Source of the DNA: Anastatus disparis
Lineage: Eukaryota; Arthropoda; Insecta; Hymenoptera; Eupelmidae
Direction of reading: 5' to 3'
Assembly: GCA_017163975.1 (NCBI GenBank)
Contig: JAFFSR010000249.1
Span: 6,554,001-6,618,000, forward strand
Length of the DNA stretch: 64,000 nucleotides
The notes under the pieces were generated by a model. That model saw nothing but the letters and a program-made list of their open reading frames with translations, was not told the origin of the DNA and made no database searches. This document shows, one piece after another, positions 44,223 to 54,875 of this stretch; position 1 is the stretch's first letter, and every line of letters begins with the position of its first letter. Position numbers and translations under genes: made by a program.

Positions 44223-44891
44223 CAAGGAGAGGTCCCCACCTCCAGGAATCGGATTTTTTTGAAACTGCGGGATATGATTTTTTGATGGAAAAAATTGAAC
44301 CCGTGTTTTTTCTTTTCGTCTAATAGGCCCCAGAGACCAAGATATAGACATTTTTTTAAATATAGTGAAAAGAAGCGCTTTCAAGAACTTGAATAACCAA
44401 AAAACGAAACTTACAAAAAAATGTATGGAAAATAAAAGAAAGTAAAAATTAAATACTTTAATTAAAGCTCTATAGCATTAAAAAAACCTCTGTGGTTCAG
44501 AAGTTATAGGTTATCAGAATATAATAATGAAATATAGTGAAAAATTCATCATGTGTTACACGCTAAAAATATTAACAAATACGTAGTAATATTAAATTGA
44601 GCATAACTTCTGAACCATGGAAGCTTTTTTGATGCACTAGAGCTTAAATTAAAGTATTTAATTTCTACTTTCTTTTATTTTTTATACATTTTTTGTAAGA
44701 GGTTTCGTTTTTTGGTTATTCAAGTTCTTGAAAGCGCTTCTTTTCACTATAATTTAAAAAAAATGTCTATATCTTGGTCTCTGGGGCCTATTAGACGAAA
44801 AGAAGAAAAACGGTTTCATTTTTTTTCATAAAAAAATCATATTCTGAAGTTTCAGGAAAATCCGTTTCCCGGAGGTGGGGACCACTCCTTG
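44223..44891. mobile_element. Foldback MITE, CAAGGAGAGGTCCCC family
   Basis: Starts CAAGGAGAGGTCCCCACCTC and ends GAGGTGGGGACCACTCCTTG, flanked by TTA (44220-44222, 44892-44894). The arms share long stretches, for example CTCTGGGGCCTATTAGACG. The CAAGGAGAG terminus and TTA duplication link it to the 41831-42505 family. Confidence 0.8.
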
Positions 44892-44980
44892 TTAGTCTTA
44901 CACTAAGACATATAAAATTATCTCAAGACATGATGATGGTCGCTAATGATATGCAAGGGAAACGAAAATGCTACTATCAA

Positions 44981-45328
44981 GAGCAGGCCAAACTATCTGT
45001 CCTTGTCTAACAGTGTTTTTTATCATTTATATAAACACCATTGGCTGTAACACAATAATAAATAAATTTTATAATAAGAATAAAATAATTTTATTACGTG
45101 GTTTTTCAATAATATCAGACCTACCGAAAATCTAAAATATAACCTACCTTTTTAGTAGGTCTTATATTATTCAAAAACTACATGATTAAATTATTCCGTT
45201 CTTATTATAAAATTTAACCATTATATTATTATCTAGCGGGGGCTGCCATTTTTTTGTGTTAAAGTCAATAGTGTTTACATAAATAATGAAAAACACTATG
45301 AGATAAAGGCAGATAGTTCGGCCTCTTC
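44981..45328. mobile_element. TTAA-type foldback MITE, GAGCAGGCC ends
   Basis: Starts GAGCAGGCCAAACTATCTGT and ends AGATAGTTCGGCCTCTTC. The right flank is TTAA (45329-45332) and the left is TCAA. It is closely related to the element at 49535-49915 (shared CCTACC/GGTAGGTC arms and CTAGCGGGGGCTGCCA). Confidence 0.75.
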
Positions 45329-45332
45329 TTAA

Positions 45333-46922
45333 TATGCAGAGGCAAAAACTAGCATGGAAATAGTAGATAGCGAAAATAGTAGGTCAAATAATGACTAAAA
45401 TCATTCGCACACTAGTGATAGAACAGAAAACAAAGTAAGAGAGAGCTTAACAAAACATAAAAATTAATAAGGAGTATACAATAATCACAGAAGCACACTG
45501 ACATAATAAAATTTCATCCGCTAAAATGAATAATTAAGATATAATAGATGCATTTAATGGTAAAAATGATGTAAAAATAAAAATGATACGTGAAAATAGT
45601 AAGAGAATAAGTACATAATAATAGTGAAACAAAAACTAATAAATTTCAAAACAAAATTAACAACGAAAATAGAAGTAAAAGTATATGGCTCGGTCAGGTG
45701 TAAGTCAACTTGGTTATGAGTTATGAGGCATTTAAATTACTGAAAACTTAGTATATCAGAGTGTTTTTAAGGTTATGTGTAAAAAAAACATGGAAAAATG
45801 CGGAAACTCCGTATTATTTGTTATTTTTTCGATTTTTAAACATGTTTTGGTCAGAAAATGATTTTGCATACGGAAAAACACATAAGAAATGCCATGTAAT
45901 AAAAATGCTATTTAAAAATGCTATTCAAAATATTTTTAAAAATTTAAATTTCAAGTTAAAAAAATTCGAAAAAAATTTGGGAAATTCTTAATACAATTAA
46001 ACATATTGGCATATTTTGGTGTTTTTTGAACCCCTATGGAATCTTTCAAAGTACTCTATTGAATTCGAAATGCCTTACAATCCCGGCTCAGGCAATTTCA
46101 CCCCTCTTATTAAGCTATAGCCTCTACATCTAACTTCATTACGTCTTTCATTAATGCTAATCACATCAACACTTACTTGTTAAGTACAATGACAGAAATA
46201 ATTTCTTGAGGCAAGTAGAATCCACTAGCAGGTAGTAGAAAGTATTTTTGTTATTCTCGCTAGTATATTTTCACTTGGGGAGAGAATAAAATTTACTCGT
46301 TTTCGGGTGTTCTTGTGTCTAGTAGAAAAATGCTTGACGACCTAGTTTTTACATGGGCTTTTAATATTTTATCTCCAAGTAGATTTGTTCTATATCCAAG
46401 CAAATTTCTATTTGAAGTATTTAATAATATATCTTAACATACTAAGGAAGGACGTAAAGAAATGCCGCGTTATAATATTGCGTTATATAGGTGAAAATAC
46501 AATCAGTCAGATTTCCTCTCCAGGCTAGAGAATTTCTCCTAGCGGTGAGCGATTTTTATTCTAACAACAAGGACGGCGTCGTTCGTAAGAATGCATAATT
46601 CTAATAGCGGCTAGTTGCATGGAAAAACCCTAATTAAGTGGACTATTCGTTTCCCCGCTAGAAATCATTTCTGTGTAATATCTCTTTAAATACAATTTCC
46701 ATTCAATTTGCATAAATATTTTAACAAGTTTTTTTATTAACAATATTCAGATGACATTGACTTAAAATAACTTCATTATTACAATGATTTAATTCTTCAT
46801 TACTATCATAATCAATTTTTATACTCAATTATGATATATTACTAGCTTCATAATCTTGCTCGCTGATGCTCGCTCAGTTTATTTTTGGTATGTATATAAA
46901 AAGGGTATCTTTCAATAAGTCA
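45333..46922. other. Spacer, no gene
   Basis: AT-rich; a 76-residue Lys/Phe/Asn-rich frame at 45761-45991 looks like chance. A GC-richer stretch near 46515-46680 (CTCCAGGCTAGAGAATTTC) has no recognisable features. Confidence 0.4.
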
Positions 46923-46926
46923 TTAA

Positions 46927-47301
46927 GAGGAGGTCACGTATCTCTGTCCTTTTCTAATCAAAGAAATGATTTTTTTACAAAAATTAATAAATTTATCAAA
47001 AAATGAAGAGAAAGCCGCATCGTGTATCAAAAAAAGCAATATTTTCTTTGATAACAAAAATTAATTTTATTGCTTCGTTCGCAAGAAAACCTTGAAAAAC
47101 CAAATTGTCTACCCTAACCTCTATGATTTAAGTTTTTCAAGGTTTTCTTGAAAACGAAGCAATAAAATTAATTCTTATCAAAGAAAATATTGCTTTTTTT
47201 ATTACGAGATGCGGTTTTCTCTTCATTTTTTGTTAAATATTAGTTTCTGTAAAAAAACTCAATTCTTTGATTGGAAAATGACAGAGATACGTGACCTCCT
47301 C
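46927..47301. mobile_element. TTAA-flanked foldback MITE, GAGGAGGTCACG ends
   Basis: Starts GAGGAGGTCACGTATCTCTG and ends CAGAGATACGTGACCTCCTC, with TTAA at 46923-46926 and 47302-47305. The inner arms have the AAGGTTTTCTTGAAAACGAAG-type core shared with 14735-15115. Non-coding. Confidence 0.85.
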
Positions 47302-47339
47302 TTAATAGTGATAATTTTGTTATACGTTTATTTAGATTA

Positions 47340-47560
47340 ATAACACAGCCATACAAAAAACGTCAAAATCCAAGAACCGGACCATGTAGACTTTATGTTT
47401 TTGAGGTCGCTGAATCCAAATCCGGGGTCAAGGTCATTTTAAGGTCAAATCTGCAAAATTAATGGTAATCCAATTTTTAGCAGTGCATTTTTATGTTCTT
47501 AGGGTCGCTGAATCTGAAGGACTACTACACAGGTATACTACTACAGATCCTGTGTATTAC
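47340..47560. repeat. AAGGTCA-containing repeat unit
   Basis: 'ttttgaggtcgctgaatcc', 'ggggtcaaggtcattttaagg' in parts and 'aaattaatggtaatccaattt' repeat about once and a half at ~145-bp spacing. It is the inverse of the three-unit array at 51400-51725. Confidence 0.6.
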
Positions 47561-47910
47561 TACACAGGTCGCAAATTAGGGCCCAATTTTATTATGACTA
47601 TGTCAATTTTTGTTTTGACACGAACTTTTTTAATGTTTCTACGATTTTTGCTATGCCATTCGATCTTGAATTTGCCGCATATCTTCTTTTCCACCTTTTT
47701 TTAGAAATAATATTTGATTGCAAAAGAAAAATTTTATTCTATCATATTGAATCATGAATCGATCATCTTATCACAAAAAATGAAAAATACGTTAGAGTAC
47801 GTGTAAAATAATTTGATAAATAGGAAGGTTTGGGTTCATTATATCAACTGATTTCCAATTATATACGAGGTTACTTTTGAAAGAATAAGTTATGTTTAAT
47901 TTTCTCATAT

Positions 47911-48188
47911 TTATGTGATCTTTACATTGTACAACTTTAAAATGCATTTAAATTTTCTATAATATTCTTGAAGAAATTTATAGAAATTTTTGAGTTGTAT
48001 TAATGAATGAAAAAATAAAAAGAAAAAATTTAACAATATATTTTCGCCAAAGTAGCCTTGATCTGCTGCCTCGATAAACATTGCGACGATGACACCACCC
48101 CAAATGAGGGTGTATGAAATAATATGCGGAGTTATACTGAAAATCATGGAGTAATTACCTTCCGCTTCTCAAAGGCATGTTTGTCCAT
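47911..48188 (-). CDS. Uncharacterised membrane-like open frame
   Basis: The minus-strand frame 48147-47911 encodes a hydrophobic segment (SYTLIWGGVIVAMFIEAAD) followed by a second one (LNFFFLFFHSLI). The first 35 codons have a GC-rich, non-repetitive composition unlike the flanks. Just upstream a 10-codon stretch starting at ATG 48186-48188 (MDKHAFEKRK) ends at a donor-like GTAATT, but the interval to the next acceptor-like CAG is only 22 bases, too short for a normal intron. I do not recognise the family. It may be a degraded host or TE exon. Confidence 0.3.
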
Positions 48189-48704
48189 CTTTTTTGTTTC
48201 GTTTGTGGAAATTTTATGCCACCAAAATTTCGAAGAACAATTCACGGAAATTTTAGTAACATTAACAAAATTTGCTTTAAATTAGAAATACATATTATTA
48301 TAAAAACGTGAACTCCAAGTTATATCTGCGAACTGTTTCATCAAATGCTTACTAAATAAAATAAAACGAAAAAGATAACAATGTAAAATCTAATAGCCTA
48401 ATGCAATGGTATTAATCATATAGAGAGATGAAGATTGTTATTTCTGTAACATTGAATTTCTCGGAATTATTAGTGAATCGAAAACAAATGTAGAATACGC
48501 TGATGTCATATCTGAAAGAAGACCTATCGAAAAATCGATGAACAATAAAGAGCTCGCCTTCTTGAGAGGTTATCAATTGAATCAGATAACAACAATAAAC
48601 AACTTGATGACGAAAATATCAACGGAGTCAGTAATCGAAATGGTATGCAGGATAATAACGAAGTCAGTAATATAGCACTGATAGTGATGAATTTGATAAA
48701 AATA

Positions 48705-50091
48705 CACTCCCCTACACATGTTTTGCCATCTCTAGATGAAAATTTGATAACACAAAAAATTTTACAACTTCATAACCAATAGTCGTAGAGTGAAAATTCC
48801 AACGCGATTTTGAAGTTTAGATAAAAATCTTCAAACGACCATTTCTTGTATCTTTAAAACCCACAAACTGACTCCTTAAACAACATTATAAAAACATAAA
48901 AAAATCGAAAAAATTTTGATGAACTTCAAACTTGAATAATTTAAGATTTTCGTAGGGTGAAAAACAAAATTGGTTTGAAAGAGTATTTATTCAGCTTCAA
49001 AATGAGATGTGTAACATTGAATTTGGTCCATCTAAACTAATCAGAGATTGATTTTAGTGAAAAAAGGCTTTTTTTTGAAATGCGTATATTTAAAAAATTA
49101 ATTATTACAAGATATAGATTTACAGCTTAGGAATGATTCAAGAAAAAAAATTTTTTTTCTTATTTCCATAACGTTAAAAATTTTAATTTCCAATATCATG
49201 GAAAAATGAAAAAATATTTTTTTTCTCGAATCATTTCTAGGCTATGAATCTATATTTTGTATCCAAAAATACATTTTTCTTTATTTACACTTTTTTTCTA
49301 GGATGCTTAATTTTTTAAATATACGCAATTAAAAAAAAGCCTTTTTTTTCACTAAAATCAGTCTTTGATTGGTTTAGATAGACCAAATTCAATGTTACAC
49401 ATCTCATTTTAAAGCTGAATACTCTTCCAAACCAATTTTGCTTTTTCACCCTACGACAATCGCACCTAAAATTATTCAAATTTAAAGTTTATCAAAATTT
49501 TTCGATTTTTTCATGTTTTTATAATGTTGTTTAAGAAGGGGCCGAACTATCTGTCTTTGTCTAATAGCGTTTTTCATTATTTATATAAACACTATCCTTT
49601 ATAACAAGAAAAAAATAGCAGCCCCCGCTAGATATTAGTATAATTAATAAATTTTGTAATAACAATCAAATTTTTTGCCGTATAGTTTTTGACTAATTAG
49701 AGACCTACTAGCAATCTAGAATATAACCTATCTTTTTTTGGTAGGTCTCTAATTATTCAAAAACTACGCGGTAAAAAAATTTGTTTGTTATTACAAAATT
49801 TACTTATTATACTTATATCTAGCGGGGGCTGCTATTTTTTTCTTGTTATACCGGATAGTGTTTACATAAATGATGAAAAACGCTATTAGACAAAGACAGA
49901 TAGTTCGGCCCCTTCTTAAGGAGTCAGTTTGTGAGTTTTAAGATAAAAGAAATGGTTTTTCGAAGGTTTTTATCCAAACTTTAAAATTGTGTTAGAATTT
50001 TTGACTCTACGACTATTGGTTGTGAAGTTATAAAGCTTTTTGTGTTATAAAATTTTCATCAAGGGATGTCAAAAACATGTGTAGGGGATTG
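48705..50091. mobile_element. Long palindromic MITE, TACACTCCCCTACAC subfamily, with nested MITE
   Basis: Starts CACTCCCCTACACATGTTTT and ends AAAACATGTGTAGGGGATTG, with TA at 48703-48704 and CA (from TA) at 50092-50093. The arms are about 500 bp and contain 'tagtcgtagagt', 'ttttcgatttttt' and 'gtttagatagaccaaat' phrases. It is inserted in the acidic N-terminal region of the multicopy gene. Its right arm was invaded by 49535-49915. Confidence 0.85.
49535..49915. mobile_element. TTAA-flanked MITE with proven empty site
   Basis: Starts GAAGGGGCCGAACTATCTGT and ends ATAGTTCGGCCCCTTC, with TTAA at 49531-49534 and 49916-49919. The mirror arm of the host palindrome (about 48868-48885) still has the uninterrupted version, in which a single TTAA joins the two flanks, so exact insertion at TTAA is shown within the same locus. 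Confidence 0.9.
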
Positions 50092-51399
50092 CACATAAGA
50101 AGATGAGTCTTATGAAAGTAGCACCAATGAGGAAACGGAAGATGATGAAGATGATATCTTCCTTCTAGTGGGCCAAAAAGACAAACGCATTGAGTTTTGA
50201 ACTCAAAATGAACTGAACGGCATAGTTAGAAAGCTGAATTTACCTAAAGATGGAGCAGAATATTTAGCTTCAACTTTAAAAGATAAGAATCAATTAGCGG
50301 AAGATACTAAAGTATCTTTTTACAGAACAAGAAATAAAAGTTTCAAAGAATACTTTAAAGAAATGATTTATGACGATAATAAAATTGTGTATTGTAAAGA
50401 CGTAAAAGTTTTAGTGGACGAAATGAAGCCTAATGGAGATTGTTCATAGATTCATCAAACAGAAGTTTGAAAGCTGTATCTTTACACGCTATCAACTACT
50501 ATGCCTCGGTTCTAATAGGACAACCTACTGCAATGAAGGAAGCATACGACAACCTCAAAATCATATTACAAAAAATTCAATACAACAAGGATAAATTGCG
50601 TACATGTGGGGATTTAAAAGTTTCTGGAATGTTGTTAGGACAGTAATTTGAATTTACGCAGACACCATATTTCTTGTGCTTATGGGATAGTAGAGATCGT
50701 GCAAAGCACTATACGAATCACAAATAGCTTGAAAAAAAATCTGTTGGAGTAGAAAAGAACAACGTAATAAATACTCCAATAGTTGATCCGAAAAAAGTTC
50801 CAATTCCATCGCTATACACAAAACTGAATGTGATGAAACAATTCTTAGAGGTCTTAGATAAAAAAGGTTGGTGCTCTAAATACTTGGAAAGCAAGTTTCC
50901 AGGAAAATCAGATGCAAAATTAAGGGAAGGTATTTTTGATGGTCAACAAATTCGAAAAATGGTTGCCGTTTACCAATTTATTACTACTATGACTAAAAAT
51001 GAAAAAGCTGCATGGCTTAGCTTTTAAGAATCGCAGAATAAAAAATTACAAAGTGATTGTGTCAAAAATGGTACAGAACTATAACGAAATGGGTTGCCTA
51101 ATGAATGATAAATAATATTTCATACACAATCCTTTAGATGCTTTTCTTAATCACTGTGGAGATTGTAATAAATAACAGGGAGAACGTTTCCATCAAGATA
51201 TCAAAGTAATAGAGAAGCGCTATCAAGGTAGATGGGATATTGCCATGCTGGCAGACAGCTGCTGGATGTTGAAAAGAGATTCCAAAATTACTGGGAAAAA
51301 ACGTAAAAGAAAATCTTAGAATCAGTCATTTACTGACAAACGTGTAAGATATAGTAGAAAGAAATGAATTAAATAGCACGAAATTTAAAATACTCCTCA

Positions 51400-51725
51400 A
51401 ATCTTGGATGACCTTGAAACTACTTCGACCCTGATCTCGTGGGGTCAAACTGACTCCAGATTTGGTGACCCTAAAAACATAAGAATGCGCTGCTGAAAAT
51501 TGGGTTACTCTTAATTTTGCAGATTTGACCTTGAGATGACTTTGGTCCTGATCTTTTGGAATTAAACTGACTCCAGATTCGGATTTAACGACCTCAAAAT
51601 CATAAGAATTAACTGCTAAAAATTGGGTTACTATTGATTTTGCAGATTACACCGTGAGATGAGCTTGACCCTGACCTGATAGGGTCAAAGTGATTCTAGA
51701 TTCGGATTCAGTGACCCCGAAAACA
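51400..51725. repeat. Three ~145-bp tandem units with GACCTTGA
   Basis: 'gaccttga', 'ctccagattcgg', 'aaaacataagaat' and 'aattgggttac' recur three times. It is the inverted relative of the repeat at 47340-47560, on the other side of the 48.7-50.1 kb palindrome. Confidence 0.65.
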
Positions 51726-52029
51726 TTACTCTGAGATAATGAAATTTTAGGAGGATGTTCTACTATAGATTAAAGTGCAGACTGTATTATATTTTATTAT
51801 TTTATTTAAAATAATAAATGATCAATGTCAAATTGTGAAGAAGATCATAAAGAATTTCAATATTTGTTTCTTTTTATTTGCCATAATTGCTATTAACGTC
51901 CTTAAATCAATTTGAATTGAAATAATCATAAGGTAATGGGGTTATCTTATCGTTCGACTGAATAGATTTTTATGAAACATATGATCAGATTCATATATAC
52001 ACTTATGAATAAGTAAAAGTGAGGTTAAT
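51726..52029. other. Spacer, nothing recognised
   Basis: AT-rich, no supported feature. Confidence 0.4.
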
Positions 52030-52185
52030 CTACTTTATACTTTCAACTGCATTGTTCAATTTAATTCTTTGAGACCACTTACTTTTTGATTTGGGAAAAG
52101 AAAAGCACTTCACTTTACTATTCCTCGATGTGTTTTTACAATTAATTACACAACAACAGCCGTTATATAGAATTATTTTTAATCT
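52030..52185 (-). pseudogene. THAP zinc-finger fragment
   Basis: The minus-strand frame contains CCCVINCKNTSRNSKVKCFSF followed by PKSKSKWSQRIK, the first half of a THAP domain (C-x4-C start and the conserved F-x-F-P). The second zinc pair (C-x2-H) and the AVPTIF-type end are not present before the stop at 52030. THAP domains occur in P-element-like transposases and in host DNA-binding proteins; which applies here is unclear. Confidence 0.55.
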
Positions 52186-52286
52186 TTTCATATACCTAAC
52201 ATACAAAGTGTCCTTTTTTTTCGACATGTTGCCACCATGAGAAGGGCAGTCGACTTTCATACCCCCACTATGTAAACTTTCGGAGC

Positions 52287-52432
52287 GAATAGTCATTGCT
52301 CAAACTCAAGCATCGAACATGCTCCATGTTCAGACAAAGACGGAATGAGATTTTATTATGAGATAGACAACGACAAAACGAGGTTGAGAATGGAACATAC
52401 TCAATACTTGAGTTTGAGCAACGACTATAAAT
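52287..52432. mobile_element. Small inverted-repeat element
   Basis: TAGTCATTGCTCAAACTCAAG at the left (in two parts) is mirrored by CTTGAGTTTGAGCAACGACTA at the right, with GAACATGCTCC / GGAACATACTC inside. About 146 bp, non-coding. Confidence 0.55.
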
Positions 52433-52731
52433 TCGGGCCTTTCTAACGAGAAAGATCATATAACTAGGAGGCAATAGCATACTTTTAATCTTAAAATCAT
52501 GGAGCAAGACGTGAACTTTTTGTGGGAGTATGAAAAAGAAATATTTCCTATTGTAATATCTAATGTTGTCAGAAATAATTATAAAAACATGAGAAAAAAT
52601 TTTTTCTGCTTAATATCTCTTAATGTTACAGAATTCAAACAATGGATATTTGCTTTATTTAAAGATTCTGTGTTCAAAAATACATCATATTAGGACACTT
52701 TATTGTGAAAATAAATTATGTCAATTTTTCA
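52433..52731. other. Spacer with chance open frame
   Basis: A 64-residue plus-strand frame at 52499-52693 has no recognised similarity. Nothing else supported. Confidence 0.35.
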
Positions 52732-52733
52732 TA

Positions 52734-53467
52734 CACGGTGGGCCATTTTAATCTATGCACCTGAAAAACTCAGTAAGTTCGCATCCTATCAAAAAATGAC
52801 CTCTATAAAAGTTGTGGGATACAAAGGGGGTCAAACAATAGTGACCTTGAATTTGACCTTCAAGCTGACCTTTAAGGTCAAATCAAGGTCAACTTGAGTT
52901 TTTTAAATGGAAAACCCTATTTTTTACACCGGAATTGGAAAGGGCGGGAAATTTTACGTCCGAACATGCTCTCAGGTCATCTGACCTCGATGACCTCAAA
53001 GGTCAGGTGAAGGTCATAAATACGAAATAATTGGGTAGCTGTCAACATTCTTATGTAAAGTGTTGTCGAAAAAATGAAGATCATAATTTGAGTAATTTTT
53101 AACGAGAAATTCAGTGTTGACCTTTACTTTTTCGGCAATACCCTACCTAAGATTTTTCATAGCCATCCGATTATTTCGTATTTATGACCTTCATCTGACC
53201 TTTGAGGTCATCGAGGTCAGATGACCTGAGAGCATATTCAGACGTAAAATTTCCCGCCCTTTCCGATTCCGGTGTAAAAAATAGGGGTTTCCATTTAAAA
53301 AACTCAAGTTGACCTTGATTTGACCTTGAAGGTCAGCTTGAAGGTCAAATTCAAGGTCACTATTGTTTGACCCCCTTTGTATCCTACAACTTTTATGAAG
53401 GTCATTTTTTGATAGGATGCGAACTTACTGAGTTTTTCAGGTGCATAGATTAAAATGGCCCACCGTG
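52734..53467. mobile_element. Palindromic MITE with CACGGTGGGCC ends, AAGGTCA-rich
   Basis: Starts CACGGTGGGCCATTTTAATC and ends GATTAAAATGGCCCACCGTG, flanked by TA (52732-52733, 53468-53469). The arms are nearly identical over about 300 bp and include several TCAAGGTCA or TGACCTTGA words on each side (about 52839-52895, 52975-53020, 53185-53225, 53310-53365). A single-arm relative is at 6733-7050. Confidence 0.85.
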
Positions 53468-53469
53468 TA

Positions 53470-54521
53470 GATTGTAAATTGAAAATATAACCTGAATTTC
53501 TAAAGATCTCAGGTGAGATCTCAGATGAGATCTCACTTGAGATTTTTCAGTAGGGGTCACTGATAAAATAATAAAAGTAAATAAGGTTAACTGTAGCTCT
53601 TTGTAACCACGCTCCCTGAGGGGTTATTCACTAACTTTTTAACGATAATGATTGACTTAACGTTTAGACATCGCAAAGCGTTAAGGACTCTACTCTTTTA
53701 AGTAATCAATAAACACATATGAAAAAATATTTCAGTTGATTACTAAATCTTTTACAACAGACATTTACAACATAAATATTCCAAATTAAAATAATTTCAA
53801 ATAATTGTTACATCAAAATTAACATCATTACAAAAAAAAAATATTTTTTTAAGTTTTTGACATATTTAGACGTAAATAAATTACAATATTACTAGTCTTT
53901 TTGTAGATTTATATTAGATCTTGTGTTCTCCATACATTCAGTATCGGAATTTAAAATGGACAGTTGATTGGGACATTATGAAAACTTAAGTGATATTTTA
54001 TAACTTGTTTAATTTTATATGTTAATAATTATGTATCCAAAATAATAATTAGAAAAAATGTCATGATCCATTCATTTTAAATTCCAATACAAAGGAAAAA
54101 GGAATTTAAATAGTATTTGCCCTAAAACACACAACATCTAACATTCGTATTAGAAATAAATCCGTATTTATGTTTCTATTATATATTCTTCTAACTCAAT
54201 ATTATCCAAGCCAACAATTTCATTTTAAAAGATGAAATTTTGAAAATTAATATTTTTAAATTCTGCAGCAAACTTAACAATTCAATCGAGAAACTGTAGT
54301 TATTGATATAAAATATAAAATGCAAATTTAGATAATTTTATTAAAAAACGTTTTTTATTAGTGATAAGATAAGTTCATTTAAAACAATATTTATATTTTT
54401 TTTTCTGCTTGTTTTTATTAAAGTCACTTTAAAACCTGCAGGTCCAACTGAATTTTGAATCATACACAATTTATCATTTAATTATGTAATTACTAATGTA
54501 AAAAATAATCGAATAATGTTC

Positions 54522-54557
<36 letters not shown>

Positions 54558-54606
54558 TATATACATCAGCTGACAGAAAAGATATCTCGATCATCTTGGA
54601 TATAAC
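53470..54606. other. AT-rich spacer
   Basis: A cluster of GAGATCTCA palindromes lies at about 53510-53545, and a TA microsatellite at about 54528-54556. No gene. Confidence 0.45.
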
Positions 54607-54610
54607 TTAA

Positions 54611-54871
54611 GGATGTTCTGGCTATACGGTCCGTGTCAAAAGTTAGTATTTCCGATAACGGTTTATATTTTTGGGTAGGAAAGGTTTATTCAATTTTCCA
54701 CAAAGTAATTTATTAGATAATATAAAAACCATCATTTTAAACCTTGTTTGATTTAAATATAACAATTTATTAAAAAGTTAATAATACTATGTAAAAAATT
54801 GAATAAACTCTCTCTACCCAAAAATATAAACCAATATAGAAAATACTAACTTTTGAATAGCCAGAACAACC
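54611..54871. mobile_element. Short TTAA-flanked foldback MITE
   Basis: GGATGTTCTGGCTATACGG at the left and ATAGCCAGAACAACC at the right, with AAAAGTTAGTATTT / AAATACTAACTTTT inside, flanked by TTAA (54607-54610, 54872-54875). Non-coding. Confidence 0.7.
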
Positions 54872-54875
54872 TTAA

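Larger units (their letters stand above)
48480..51330 (+). pseudogene. Broken multicopy arthropod protein gene, split by a MITE
   Basis: An acidic N-terminal stretch lies before 48703 (about 48560-48700) and resumes after the palindrome at 50094 (ESSTNEETEDDEDD). Then come NLPKDGAEYLASTLKDKN (about 50240-50295), VSFYRTRNKSFKEYFKE (about 50310-50365), LFIDSSNRSLKAV (about 50437-50475), TCGDLKVSGMLLGQ (about 50602-50643), FLCLWDSRDRAKHY, QFLEVLDKKGWC, and a C-terminal GERFHQDIKVIEKRYQGRWD..CWMLKRDS (about 51180-51280). I recognise this as an uncharacterised protein that is repeated many times in arthropod genomes, probably transposon-associated; its function is not known to me. Stops (for example near 50207, 50647, 50727, 51026) and a frameshift near 50437 show decay. 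Confidence 0.65.

Noticed and set aside
45761..45991. 76-residue Lys/Phe-rich open frame
   Set aside because: Its low-complexity composition matches AT-rich chance frames, and no motif is visible.
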